From positions 186,001-250,000 of the forward strand of contig JAHBBC010000025.1 in assembly GCA_019915015.1 (NCBI GenBank): 64,000 nucleotides of DNA, read 5' to 3'. The position numbers and the translations under genes are program-made. This document shows, in pieces, positions 32,703-44,083 of the stretch (the first letter of the stretch is position 1; the number at the start of each line of letters is the position of its first letter). This stretch comes from Auriscalpium vulgare. Taxonomy: Eukaryota; Basidiomycota; Agaricomycetes; Russulales; Auriscalpiaceae. The notes under the pieces were generated by a model that saw only the letters and a list, made by a program, of their open reading frames with translations, was not told the DNA's origin and made no database searches.

Positions 32703-34052
32703 AGGGAAAGAAGGAGTGCGTTGGAGACGCAGATTTGTTGACGTGCGGGATATATTCGACCGCCTTTATCAACGCAGACAGCAGGTGGCCCGGCTTGACA
32801 ACTAATGCATTGATTCGGCGCATCCTGTTGGTCAAATTTAGATCGTCTGGGGGTCGAGGTGCTGTCACCTGTGTGTAGCCGAAGTCGCGGCGATTTCAGA
32901 CCCCCGTTTCCTTCTCTATACATTCAGTCAAAAATTTGACTTCTTGACAGCCATGACTGTGCTGTAGCGCGCAACTGCATGCAAGCCTGAACGCAATTAG
33001 CGCAGTACAAGAGAGACTTCGCCCTGGGTCGACAAGGACTTTTGGGGTCGCCAGAGAATAATTATGCCACCAAAAACGTCACAGACAGCGACCATGCATC
33101 GTAGAGTAAAGGACAAGCCAAACTAGCGGAGAGCGCGGTGACAGGCAGAAGAACACGGGAGGACACTGTGTGGTGCGGGGCGTGGCGCAGGGCGCGGGCG
33201 AAGCAGCGCCGCATTGTGCAGGGAATATGTTCTTCAGGAAGAAGGTAGACACGCTGCAGGGCAGGTTCTCGACACCTCGCTGTTCCCGGACGAGAAGACG
33301 CCCCCGGTGTCGCGGACGCAGCTAATCTCCGCCCCTATGGTATCAGAAGCTAGTCTTTCTGAATGTAAGGGACGCAGCTGTTTTGCAGCGCTGGCAGGTT
33401 CAACACGGTCTGAAATCGTGATGGCCCTCGCATCTTGACGTGTGACGCGCTACAATGCGGACGGAATCCCGCATTTCCAGCTCACCTCCTCGATGAGACG
33501 ACTTCCCCCGGCGCTGGGGCACCGCCGCCAGGGTCGCAACATGGTGACTTCCCGTTTAGATTTCTTCTTGGGCGCCATAAATTGGATGTCCCTGCTTGGC
33601 GCGCCATTTTTGAGCTGCTACGTGTTCGACTGCCCCTTGGCCAGCTGGCCTTGTGGCTGTTGCGCTTCGTGCGGAGAGCATACGCGGTCGTTGTGTTCAC
33701 GGGTCGCGAGCATACTGTCATTCCTATCGCACGCATTTCTCTTGTTGTCAGCGGCACGTTTCGGTTGTTACTGTTGATCGGCAGATGGCGGGCCCCGCCG
33801 GGCGCGCAGGTCGGGAGCTTGGACGTTTGAAGCACAAGCACCGTATCGTGTTTACCCATATAAGTATGGCGATTCCGTTCGTCTACTATGCTGGCAGATG
33901 GAGGACGCCGGGGTGCGTGGTGGATCCAAATTGTGCGAAGTACGGGCACGTAAGGCGACGGCTGAATCGCACTCGCCTCCTTAGCTCCCTGCAGATAGGT
34001 TAGAATAACAGCCCATGAGCGCATGAGCATCGTGACTTACTTCGCATCCGAA
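32703..34052. other. P450 copy 1 upstream region
   Basis: The first ~300 bp match the upstream DNA of P450 copy 3 (for example CCCCGTTTCCTTCTC and GCGCAACTGCATGCAAGCCT in both). Beyond that I see no gene. Confidence 0.5.
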
Positions 34053-34244
34053 CTAGTGCTCGTAGACCTCCACCTCAACACCCATTTCTTTACAGCTGCG
34101 CATGAGGATAGCCATGTCGGGAGGATGTAGGCCCCGCAGCACGGTCACCAGGAGCAGCGCTTGCAAACGTCGAAGGGTATCCACTAGGCATTGCAGGCGC
34201 CCCGACGCCGCGCCTGTTGATGATATGATTGGAATCATCTGCAT
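34053..34244 (-). pseudogene. C-terminal remnant of an F-box gene
   Basis: The minus-strand frame ends LHPPDMAILMRSCKEMGVEV then EVYEH and a stop. This matches in pattern the ends of the F-box proteins at 25287 (ERFETVCKDCGVEFEVYENP) and 39349. No F-box or middle part is found upstream. Confidence 0.5.
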
Positions 34245-34464
34245 CTAACAAACGGTCTACGCACCGGAAAAGCACGAAGAAGTCGCTCAAAATGCGACGG
34301 CGTGGTCGCAATGCTTGTCGGTGAGAGTCAGTGTGAGTATGTCAGGCATACGATATCAATCTGTCATTGAGCCTTTGGGCCGGAGTGAGCGTATCACATA
34401 CCATGCACTCTGAGTATGTTCACTTGCTAATCTTCCCGTTGCTGCCAAGGTCTTTGTGTGAGCG

Positions 34465-34600
34465 GTCTGAAGAGGTTGGGGCGGGCGATGTTGGCTGCTG
34501 GCCGCAAAGCCTGCCGGAGTTGCCTCGGGTCACTTTGTGACGGTCACGATCGGAAGACCCCGTCGGCGACTGCCGCGGGCGACAACCGTCCAAGCGATCA
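34465..34600 (+). repeat. Dispersed repeat, copy 1 (partner at 40690-40850)
   Basis: GGCGGGCGATGTTG, then CGGAGTTGCCTCGGGTCACT, then TTGTGACGGTCACG recur at about 40717-40780 with small changes. Both contain the palindrome GTCACTTTGTGAC. Here no gene follows; at 40.7 kb an F-box-type gene does, so this may be the abandoned 5' end of a duplicated gene. Confidence 0.65.
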
Positions 34601-35649
34601 GACAAGCAAACTCTTGCCTACTTACCACGACAACGGCCTACTTAATATCTACGGGACGTACGATGTCCAAGTCGAGATTTCTGTCTGACTGTACCGCTCC
34701 CAGATAGAGGCCTCTCCCTGCGATGACACGCTCCCCGCGCGTGCGCCCTCGTCAGCGTATTCTGGACACAATTCTCATCTCTAGCTTGAGGCTTACGGAT
34801 GCACCGCAACCTGCTCCCGTCCACACGCGTCTTGGGAGGCGCACGATATGCTTGCCCTGCCCGACCGCGCTGACCGCACCGACCTGGAACGCATCCCGGA
34901 ATTCATCGCTCTGTTCGCGCTCTGCCCTCGTTCTCTCCAGGGCACTGTGGATTCAAATTCAAATTCACAACACGCAATCAATCAATCATACAACGCAAAT
35001 ACATTGGCACCATTGAGCCATGCGATTTTGCATGGGCTGTTAGTTGGGAGCATGCTGACGGCGAGAAGGTTCGCGGATCCATCTATGTGCTCATCCTCGC
35101 CACGTCACTCACGCAGCGCCTTCATTCTCCCTCCTAGAGCTCAGACTACAACAACCACGACCATGGCATGGCTTTTGGGCATAGCGAGCTGCGCAGCAGG
35201 GAGGAAAATGGGATGGTGCGGGTAACCCAGGTGCGCTGTGTTTACCCGATGCAGAACACACTCGCGTTGGAAACACTCCACACTAGCAAAGAATACGGCC
35301 CGGGAGTATGTATGGCGTTTGCATAGGCGCGGACAATGCCTTCTGCCAAACGCGCAGATGCCTCTATCGTTCAGCAAGAAAACGGTTACGTACTGCATCG
35401 TGTCGTTACACTGCTGATGCACTTTCGTCAGCTCGTTGGTTGAAAAAAAAGGAGAGTCGGACGCGGCTCAACGAACAAGACGCAGTCGGAGCAACGAGCG
35501 AGAGTGAGAGCGAGAGTGGGCTACCTGGTGCGCCTGAGGAGAAGGAACAAAGGGATCGGGAGAAGCTCAAACGGAGGGTGCATAGCAGGTTGAGTGCGGC
35601 GTTCGGGCCCCGCGCTTCGCGGTGATGATGTCATTCACGATCGCTCGTT

Positions 35650-36300
35650 TGACCATGAATAATTGCCTGCGGTGCGCTTTTATATACCACACATCTCTTC
35701 TACGCTCATCCGCTGGCGCGCACACCCAGGATCAAACTCAGACGCATGCAACTCACCCGTGGTCGCGAATCGTATCTGCAACGCGTCTTCAGATATATTT
35801 CTGAGACATCGCCAGTGGTCTTCAGCGCTGGCCCACCGCGTCGTGCCTCACGGCTCTACTCTCCAGGGTCGCCCCACGCCCCGCGCCGGCCCCCTGGACG
35901 TCGCAGCGTGGAGACGGAACAGCGAGAGAAGAGCGCCTTTTGCTGCGAGCTGCATGTGCAGTCTGTGCATCAATGTGACGTACTCTTGTACGCCTCCGCG
36001 CTGCACGCGTAAAAGCCTCAGGACGAGCGCAGTTTGGTGAGCCGAGATGCCGCCCGCGCCTGTCCAGTGTACGCTGTCCGGGCTACCGCATCTCTTCGGC
36101 TCACACGCACCCGCCTCTCACCAGGAGCTCCTTCTGATAGGAGACACGACAGATCGATCTGGTCAATTTCGGAGCGACTGGGGCGTACTCACACGCATCG
36201 ATCAATGGCTCCTCCGCCTCTTGCAGGCGGCATCCTCTTGCAATCGGTGGGAAGATTTCTGCTTATTGCCTCCGTGCCTGCTTGCATTTGAGCGCTACGC
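35650..36300 (+). repeat. Upstream duplicated segment of P450 copy 2
   Basis: This segment is similar, in inverted orientation, to 51700-52350 upstream of P450 copy 3. Shared words include TATACCACACATCT-like sequence at the far end and GCGGCATCCTC(T/C)T then CAATCGGTGGGAAGAT near the gene. It shows that promoter-side DNA was duplicated together with the gene. Confidence 0.65.
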
Positions 36301-36490
36301 CCCGCCGATAATTGTCAAGAACAGAATTCTTCAACCGAATCTAGACAGAAAGAAGTCGCGAATCAATGAATTAGTGACGCTCACGTAGCCCTTACCGCAT
36401 CCCTCGTCGATCCCGACTACCTGCTGTTGATAAAGATGCTCGGTAATCGCGCACGTCGATATATCCCCCCACCCACTCCTTCTTCCTTGC

Positions 36491-38614
36491 ATGTCGATAA
36501 CCCTGCTCGACGTCGCCCTTGCTGGCATAGCTATCTGGCTGGTCAGAAAAATTCTGTCGTCGAAGCGGTCGCCTTCTCCTCTCCCGCCTGGACCTAAAGG
36601 CCTTCCCCTGTTGGCAAATCTCCTCGATCTTCCGCAGAAAGAGCAATGGAAAACTTTTGCCGACTGGGGGCGTAAATATGGTGCGCAGTCGCTTTTGCCT
36701 ATGCCTCTGCGTTCGACAGTCTAATAATGGGGCAGGACCGATCGTGCACGTACGTGCGCTTGGACAGTCATTTATCATTTTGAACGACGTGCACGTCGCC
36801 GGGGACATGCTAGAAAAGAAGAGCACGATATACTCCGACCGACCGGTATTCGTGATGGCCGCAGAATTGACGGGATGGAAGGACACCCTAGTGTTCACCC
36901 CTCCCGGAGAGCGTTTTAAGGAGTACCGCAAGTACCTCCATGGTGCGGTGGGAACACGCTCAGTGCTTGAGAAACTGAATGGTCTCTTCGAGACGGAGGC
37001 GCACAAGTTTCTCAAACGAGTTCTCAGGAATCCGGAAGCTATCGCGGAGAACATCCGAGAGTACGCCCAGAATTCGATGCCCTCAGATTTCTGCTGATCG
37101 TGTCACCAGGACCGCCGGTTCTGTCATTTTGCAGGTGACATACGGATACGAGCCGAGGGAAGACCAAGATGACCTTGTAGATCTTGTTGAACTCGCCCTT
37201 CGTCAGTTCACAGAGGTCATGGAGCCAAATGCCTTCCTCGTCGATCTAATTCCTCCCCGTTCGTCGCCAAAGGGCTTGCTGCGTGCTCTCTCTGACACTC
37301 CAATTTCAGTGCGATACGTCCCGAGCTGGTTTCCTGGCGCTGGATGGAAGAAAAAGGCCGAATACTACCACGACACCCTGCAACAAATGGCCGACGTTCC
37401 CCTTCAGTTCGTCAGGAAGCAAATGGTGCGCTTCCTGTATCCGTTGCTTTTATGCGAGCTCGCCGAGCTATTTCATTGCAGTCGGAAGGTGCCAATTCGC
37501 CGTCGATGGTCTCGAGCCTCCTGGAGGAAACTACTACGCCAGAGCAAGAGCGCAACATCAAATGGGCTGCAGCGTCGATGTATTCAGGTGCGTAGCATCT
37601 GCATGATCTATATGTCGTCGTCTGACAGTCACTGCGCGGGTGGTTGTAGCCGGCTCTGATACGGTGAGTTCCGAGTCGCCTCCTTGACATACCGCCGACC
37701 TGGGCGTTAATCTGTGCCTTGTAGACGGTGTCCGCCATCTATAGCCTGTTCCTAGCCATGACCATCTATCCCGAGGTACAGCGCAAGGCGCAGGCTGAAA
37801 TTGACGCTCTCGTCGGCAATGACAGGCTCCCAACTTTCGCTGACCGGGCGCAGCTCCCGTACGTCGAAGCCCTCATAAGCGAGATACTCCGTTGGGGCAC
37901 CATCACACCGCTTGGTACGTATCTCTTCCCCTTCTGTGAAGGCGAAGACTTACTGGGCGGCAGGTGTCCCGCACACCCTCTCCAGAGATGACATCCACAA
38001 TGGGTATGTCATCCCGCAGGGCGCCATAGTTTTGACCAATGTTAAGTAGGTTTTTAGATGGAGATGCACGCATATGACCTTGATTGACCCACACGCAGGG
38101 GAATGCTACATAATCCGGACGTCTACGCGGATCCATGGACCTTCAAGCCCGAGCGTTTCATTTCAGCGGAGGGCAAATCAGCTGAGCAGGACCCACGTAG
38201 CTGTTGCTTTGGCTTCGGACGCAGGTGCGCGATTCTTCATTTCATTTCATGCCGGTGACCCTTAATGCATTGGCGGCTGGCTTAGGATCTGCCCTGGTAA
38301 GGCGACCCGTGGAGGTAGCCATTGAAACCGATCACACAGTCTTATTTACTTACAGGCATCAACCTCGCCGACGCGACAATCTGGTCGTCCGTGGCTATGT
38401 CTCTGGCCGTCTTCAACATACGGCGAAAGGTTGTCGACGGAGTCGATATCATCCCTGAGCCGCGTTTTGAGGACAGCATGATCAGGTCTGGCTGATATTA
38501 GGCAGAAATAGACCACGGTGTAGAGCTGACTATTTTTGCAGCCATCCGTCTCCTTTCTCTTGCTCCATCAAGCCTCGCTCCGCGAAAGCCGAATCCTTGA
38601 TTTTCTCAGACTAA
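36491..38614 (+). CDS. Cytochrome P450, copy 2
   Basis: ATG 36491, stop TAA 38612-38614, the same 12-exon layout as copy 1 but on the opposite strand. The anchor is MSITLLDVALAGIAIWLV. Diagnostic motifs are AGSDT-TVSAIYSLFLAMT (I-helix), SEILRW (ExxR), FKPERF and CCFGFGRR-ICPG. The haem Cys is on an 11-nt exon (GATCTGCCCTG, about 38283-38293) and AGSDT on a 14-nt exon. The last exon reads SHPSPFSCSIKPRSAKAESL. ER membrane location and monooxygenase chemistry follow from the family; the substrate is not known. A shorter frame ending at 36723 only reads into intron 1. Differences from copies 1 and 3 are spread over the protein, consistent with functional divergence. No disabling change was seen. 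Confidence 0.92.
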
Positions 38615-39348
38615 ATCGATAGTCAATCAGTCGGTCTACCCGCGCCACTGGACAGGGTTTTATTGACACGAAATTAGAGATGGCTGGCTGCTTGAGCTTC
38701 AAGCTCGGGTTGTTGAGAAAAGGCGCGCACTGGATCAGCTGTGATGGAACGCCGGTTGTACGGGTACGATTACCATTGCGGCGTCGCTGCTTCATAGCCA
38801 GGTTTTATTAGATGCATCATAGATAGCATGGGACCAGGTTGCATGCGGCGGTGGTAGATGCTGCGTGAGTGGCGTGAATAAGGGAAAGAGTGATAACGCG
38901 GGTGGGCGGGGCATGGGCTCTTCGACGCACGATTAATCCGACGGAAGGTGACTGGGATCGGCGTGTTGTCAACAAAGGAGCTGGGCAACGGCAGCGGCGA
39001 GGTCGCTCAGGAGAGTCGCTCCGCTCTGGGCCCATCGGGTCGCAATCAGCGAGCAGCTGGATACTTCAAAATATATTGGTTGTCCAGAGAACGCAGTCAA
39101 CTGGGTGACACACAATATTGTTCGAGGAAATATTACACTCAGTGGCATTTGCACGCCAAAAACCTCAAGCGCGCAGGCTGTCGGGTACGCCATTGTCATT
39201 ATCCTATACGGATTACAGTAGAAGGACATAAACGGACCGCAAAACGTGCATAATGAATAGGATCTGGTCTTCAGAGAGTATCAATCAATACGTCAGGGAT
39301 GCCGGAGCATCAGATCCAATCAACATGTCGGGGATGCTGTTGCCATCG
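38615..39348. other. Intergenic region, nothing recognised
   Basis: No supported gene between P450 copy 2 and the convergent F-box gene. Confidence 0.4.
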
Positions 39349-40395
39349 TCAGTCCCAGATTTTATGCGCGCCAGAATTACCACTCACAGGAAAGCAGGCT
39401 GCCTCCTTGTACACTAAAAACTCCACGCCGACTTCCAGACACCCGCTCCTAAACCGCTTCAGCACCGCTTCCGACGAGCCGCGCGTCGCAGTAAACAGCT
39501 TCAGCCCCGGCCGAGCGCGGACGGCGTCCATGAGGGTTCGCATATCCTCGTCCCGCTCATAGGGAAAGCTGCCCGAGTGGTATCCGAAATGGCGCAGGCT
39601 GCGCGGGAGGGTAAGACTTGCAGTGACAGGCAAACATTCGATGACGAGACTCTCCAGCTCCACCAGCTGCTCTAGAACTGCGGGTGCCGGGACGAACGGC
39701 CCCGTGAGACGCAGTGTGCGCACCTGCGAGAGCACACTGAATGGGATGTCCATGTGCGAGGGGGGGTTATCTCTCCACTCGAGGTCGTGCAACTCGGGCG
39801 CGGGCGCGGGCGCGGTCCATCTGAGGACTGATCTGTGGGAGGAAAGCGCCTGCACTGCACTGGGCATGTGTATTGGAGTTTCCAATGGCCATGCGTCCAC
39901 CTCCAACACGCGGACGCTCGGCCAGATGTTGATGACGCGGTTGACGAGCGACGCTTCCCCGGACACGAGGATAGAGGTGGGGCGCACTGGCAAAGTTGGC
40001 AGGCGTGAGACAAGCGCGGGGCTGACGCGGCCCATGAAAATGATGCGGTCGACGCTTGTGCACAGCGCGAGCACCGCCGCGTCGTAATCCACGGAGTCGG
40101 GGTCGAACTCCACCGGCGAACTGCAGATCACGGAGCGGACGTGTGCGGCAAGGTGTGGCGCTGCGCGAAGCGTGCGGAGGAGGTATATGACGATTTGGGG
40201 GATACGGAAGTATTCGGCGTATGGTTTTGGGACGGGTACGCGGCGGAAGAGGAGGCGCTGCGCGACGGGTGTCCATGATCGGCATACGAGCGCACACGCG
40301 CAGAGGCTGGGATAATCAATAGTCCCGTGTTGCGAGGACCGGAAGACCCATTCAACGACGATAATCTGGACTTCCAGAGGCATGTTCAACCGCAT
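39349..40395 (-). CDS. F-box protein, about 348 aa
   Basis: The minus-strand frame starts at ATG 40395 (MRLNMPLEVQIIVVEWVF) or at 40383. The F-box is at residues ~5-50 (SSQHGTIDYPSLCACALVCR, SWTPVAQRLLFRR). Later segments (LSQVRTLRLTG; LVELESLVIECLPV; LPRSLRHFGYHSGSFP) resemble those of the 25287 and 46287 proteins, and the end is EVGVEFLVYKEAACFPVSGN. A likely Skp1-binding substrate adaptor; the target is unknown. It is divergent from the 40734 gene, with only about 340 bp between their starts, so the two may share a promoter region. It appears intact. Confidence 0.82.
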   Translation of the reverse strand: MRLNMPLEVQIIVVEWVFRSSQHGTIDYPSLCACALVCRSWTPVAQRLLFRRVPVPKPYAEYFRIPQIVIYLLRTLRAAPHLAAHVRSVICSSPVEFDPDSVDYDAAVLALCTSVDRIIFMGRVSPALVSRLPTLPVRPTSILVSGEASLVNRVINIWPSVRVLEVDAWPLETPIHMPSAVQALSSHRSVLRWTAPAPAPELHDLEWRDNPPSHMDIPFSVLSQVRTLRLTGPFVPAPAVLEQLVELESLVIECLPVTASLTLPRSLRHFGYHSGSFPYERDEDMRTLMDAVRARPGLKLFTATRGSSEAVLKRFRSGCLEVGVEFLVYKEAACFPVSGNSGAHKIWD

Positions 40396-40733
40396 GCTGT
40401 AGTGTAAATTACTGGACAAGATCACAACGTCAGTGTACGGCTGCACAACAAGAGAGCACGGAACAAGGCGCTGCAAGCAAGATCGGGGGCGTACCTTTTG
40501 CGGGTGACGGTCCGTCAAAGTTTGCTTGAGTGTAGGTTACGTCTGGGCTATCCCACCGGCTGCTGTAAGGAAGCGCCCTTGACTAGGATGAAGTGAGCGC
40601 GCAGTCAGCACATACCATGCAACACAAGTCAGCCCACCGTCGTTCTTCTTGGCCAGCCGTTAATTTTAAACTTTGAAGTCTCCTGTCGATGCCAGACGGC
40701 CTTTGACTGGAGAGGTCCGAGTCGTGGCGGGCG

Positions 40734-41918
40734 ATGTTGATCGTCGGAGTTGCCTCGGGTCACTTTGTGACAGTCACGGAAGACCACTGGCTGAAGCGTG
40801 CCCTCAGCGTCTCCGGACTCCACCCTCATGGCGACCGAACTCCCTCTCGACATACGCTGAAGGTGAGGCTCACCGGTGTTCTTCCGGACGATTTTCTGGC
40901 ATTTCATGCGCTGGCATTGCGCGACCTTTTTATCTTCCGATGGATATGTCGTCTTGCCATGCCAACGATGCCATTGACGCTGTTGATCTTTGCGCGACTC
41001 ACCAGCCTACACATCATGAACACCTACGACTCCAACTTCACTCCTTTTGACGGATTGGTCCAGGAACTGCTCGACGGACTGGAGGGGATGCACGAGCTGG
41101 AGCGGCTGAAGATACAGTTTTTCGATATGACTCAGGACACTCTCGCAGCGGAGGAACCGCCGGACCAACGGCATCGTAATGTCACCCTCAGGAAGTTGGT
41201 GTATCTGGAAATGGCTACCTCCCTGCCAGAAGCCACGATGATCATTTCCCAACTCTCGCTGCCGGCCCACGCCGTGGCCCGGTACTACCTGACGCTCTCC
41301 GCAAATCACCTCCCGGACCTCTTCTTTCTCCTCATCGCGTTCATCAACTGCCACGCCGATCCCGGCGTCCTGAGCTCCAACGCCACCATCAGCCTCGACA
41401 TCGCTGCGCTGGCTCACGTGGCCGTTATCACTGCGCGAACGGACGCGCATATCCACGAGCCCACCCTCACCGTACGCTTCTTCAAACACACCTGGCTTGC
41501 ACGCGTCGCCCTGGCTGCCCTGGCATCTGCGCACTTGGTGGAATTGACGCTCAACTTCGATGAGCTCAAAAACTGTACATGGCCGGACATGCCCGCGTTG
41601 CGGCGCCTCGTAGTGCACGGCGCGGCGGTGGCGTCGCTCTGCGCGAACCTGCACAGCGTACCGCCCATCTTGCCCGCGCTCGCGGTTCTGGTACTCGTGG
41701 ATGTGGTGATCCCTGCCGATCCGGGGAGCGGAGGAACGGAAGGCGACATGGCGTGGCGGCTGCTGCGGATCCTGGCGGCGCGTGCCGAGGTGGGGTGCCG
41801 TCTGGAGGAGCTCGACGTGACGCCGTGTGTTGTGGACAGGGTGTGGGTGGAGCACGCGCAGGAGATGCTGTCAGGGACACAAGTGCTCTGGGAAGCGGAT
41901 GAGGATGAGGTTGGATGA
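40734..41918 (+). CDS. F-box/LRR-like protein lacking a clear F-box, 394 aa
   Basis: Open from ATG 40734 to the stop at 41918 without introns. The body has repeated Leu-rich strands typical of the C-terminal domains of basidiomycete F-box proteins (LRDLFIFRWICRLAMPTMPL; FARLTSLHIMNTYDSNFTPF; LVELTLNFDELKNCTWPDMP; LRRLVVHGAAV) and an acidic end (WEADEDEVG). The first ~45 residues come from the dispersed repeat shared with 34465 and do not look like an F-box, so the true start may be further down or the N-terminus may be lost. It belongs to a different subfamily from the 25287/39349/46287 group. Without an F-box it would not join SCF. Confidence 0.65.
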   Translation: MLIVGVASGHFVTVTEDHWLKRALSVSGLHPHGDRTPSRHTLKVRLTGVLPDDFLAFHALALRDLFIFRWICRLAMPTMPLTLLIFARLTSLHIMNTYDSNFTPFDGLVQELLDGLEGMHELERLKIQFFDMTQDTLAAEEPPDQRHRNVTLRKLVYLEMATSLPEATMIISQLSLPAHAVARYYLTLSANHLPDLFFLLIAFINCHADPGVLSSNATISLDIAALAHVAVITARTDAHIHEPTLTVRFFKHTWLARVALAALASAHLVELTLNFDELKNCTWPDMPALRRLVVHGAAVASLCANLHSVPPILPALAVLVLVDVVIPADPGSGGTEGDMAWRLLRILAARAEVGCRLEELDVTPCVVDRVWVEHAQEMLSGTQVLWEADEDEVG

Positions 41919-42219
41919 GCACGCGTGCAAGAGGGCAAAGAAGCCTGAGGAGGAGAGATAAGAGGCGGTTGAGTAAGTGAGATAAGAGTACATGAGGAAG
42001 CCGCCCCGCCGAAGTTATGTCTTAGACAATTTGGGTTCATTTTGTGGCTGAGATGTTGAACAACCTACGCACCCCCTGCGCCCTGTGGTTCAGAGCCCGC
42101 GCGTCGGATTGCGGAAATCGATGCCCATCGCGCAGACAGTTGTTCATTCCGTATATCACAAACCACATTTCGCAACCACAGTCTGTGCTACCGGAGATTC
42201 GCGCTATAAAGATGAAGTT

Positions 42220-44083
42220 CTAGTGACCAATTACAGCCATGGGCTTGTACGGCTCCTCCAGGTACTTCACTTCGTCGCTGCTGAGCTTAATGTCCACCGC
42301 CCCTGCGAACGCAGCAGCCACGTTAGCCCTCTCTGTTTGCTGTGACCCCAGTAAACCTACGCACCGATAAGGTCCGACAACTTTTCGAGTGACGTCGTGC
42401 CGACGATCGGCGCGGACACCACTAACGGATTTGATCAGCGACTGTGAGCTAGTAAGGAGGACAACGAGTCTCGAGACGCACCGTCCTTAGTGAGCATCCA
42501 CGCCAGCGCAATCTGAGCCATATTCTTATTGTACTTCTTTGCGAGCTCTTCGACGCTGTTACGTCCGCCCTGCATCAGCATGTTGCCCCTCGTACCATTG
42601 CTAAATACGCACCGCTGGACGACCGCCAGGTTGCCAGGCTCCTTCGTGTACTCATTGACCCAGCTATGGAAAGTCAGCTGTGGCATCATCAAACGGGACC
42701 GGAGAGAGAATTAGTACTTACACGTCGTTACCAGCGCGCACGGAATCAGAGCCGCCACCGAATGGACGAGTAAGCGCGCCACGCGCGAGGGGCGACCATG
42801 GCAGGGACCCGACGCCAAAGTGCTGCAAGCCAGAATGTCTATGGAAGCAGGATGGCAGTGATGGTGAAGAAGCGCACCTTGAGCGTGGGCATCATCTCAC
42901 GCTCTTCCTCGCGGTAAATTAGATTGTAGTGATTCTGCACAGATATGAATGGGGTCAGGCTGTGCGCGATGGCGTAGTCTGCGAGCAAAAGATGCTACGA
43001 TTAGCAGTGAGGAAACCGAGCGAGTGCCAAGCATAGCGTACTCTGCATCGCGTGAACTGAACACGGGGTTCGGCAGTGACGCATTAGTGGCGCGTCGAAC
43101 GGTAAAGTGAGAAATATGCGCACACTGCCACGCCCAGCAAGAGCTCATGCCAATATAGCGGACGTATCCGGCCTTGACGACGTCGTGCAGGGCTTGCATC
43201 TGGTAGGCCATCCATTAGCTTCCGATCGCGCCTCCCAGCTTGTCAGAAAAATCCGCACCGTCTCGGCGATCGGCGTGTTCTCGTCGAACCGATGGCCTGC
43301 GCGCAGAAGGCATGTTGACCAGGAGATCATGGTCAATCAAGTCAAAGGATAACGTACACTGCAGCACATCGATGTACTCCACGCCGAGGCGCTTCAGGCT
43401 GCGCTTGACGCCGTCGAATATATGCTTGCGCGAAAGACCGAACTGGTTGACGTAGCCAGCCTTTTCTCCGCTGGTGGGTGGGTAGATAATCTCAGAGGCC
43501 GTGCGGCTGACAACAAAGTAGAGCTAGTGAATAGTGAGCGGGGGTCTATGGCACGAGGTGTAGGACAATGACACGAGAATGGCGAAGGTAAGGGAGAGGA
43601 CTGCCAACATACCTTGGTCATTATCACGATCTCCTCGCGTGGGAGGTTAAGCTGCTTGATAGCCTTGCCGAGGACGACCTCGGAGAGACCATTGGAGTAC
43701 AACTACGATGAGACATCAGCCTCGCCAGGATCAAATGCGGGCACCGTGAAGGACGTACGTCCGCCGTGTCGAACGTCTGGATACCATTCTCATAGCTAGT
43801 TCCATTGCGTCAGTCAGATGTGGTGCTGCGACAGCAACGGACGACGGGTGACGCACGCAAACTTGATGTGGGCGATGCCCTCCTCCTCGCTGAGCACCCA
43901 CTTCTCCCAGTCCGGTGTTCCGTAGGACATGCACCCCAGTACGATCCGTGAAATCTTGAGCCCCGAGCTACCGAGTCGCACTACATCCGGCAACCGCTGT
44001 CAGCGGCGGGCACGGCGATACGCATAAACCGTGAGGGACATACCGTAGGGCACACGGCGGGTGACGTTGAGCGGTGCAGACAT
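42220..44083 (-). CDS. Aldo/keto reductase
   Basis: A multi-exon gene from ATG 44083 (MSAPLNVTRRVPYG) to TAG 42222-42220. Aldo/keto reductases are cytosolic NADPH-dependent enzymes with a TIM-barrel. Here are SGLKISRIVLGCMSYGTPDW, the Asp/Tyr motif FDTADVYSNGLSEVVLGKA, the Lys strand EEIVIMTKV, LQCHRFDENTPIAE with the active-site His, AGYVRYIGMSSCWAWQ, IAHSLTPFISVQNHYNLIYR, MAQIALAWMLTKDG and SAPIVGTTSLEKLSDLIG (cofactor loop), ending PYKPMAVIGH. All four catalytic residues (Asp, Tyr, Lys, His) are present. The protein resembles those often labelled versiconal hemiacetal acetate reductase-like or aryl-alcohol dehydrogenase-like. The substrate is unknown. P450 copies on both sides raise the chance of a shared pathway. 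Confidence 0.88.
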
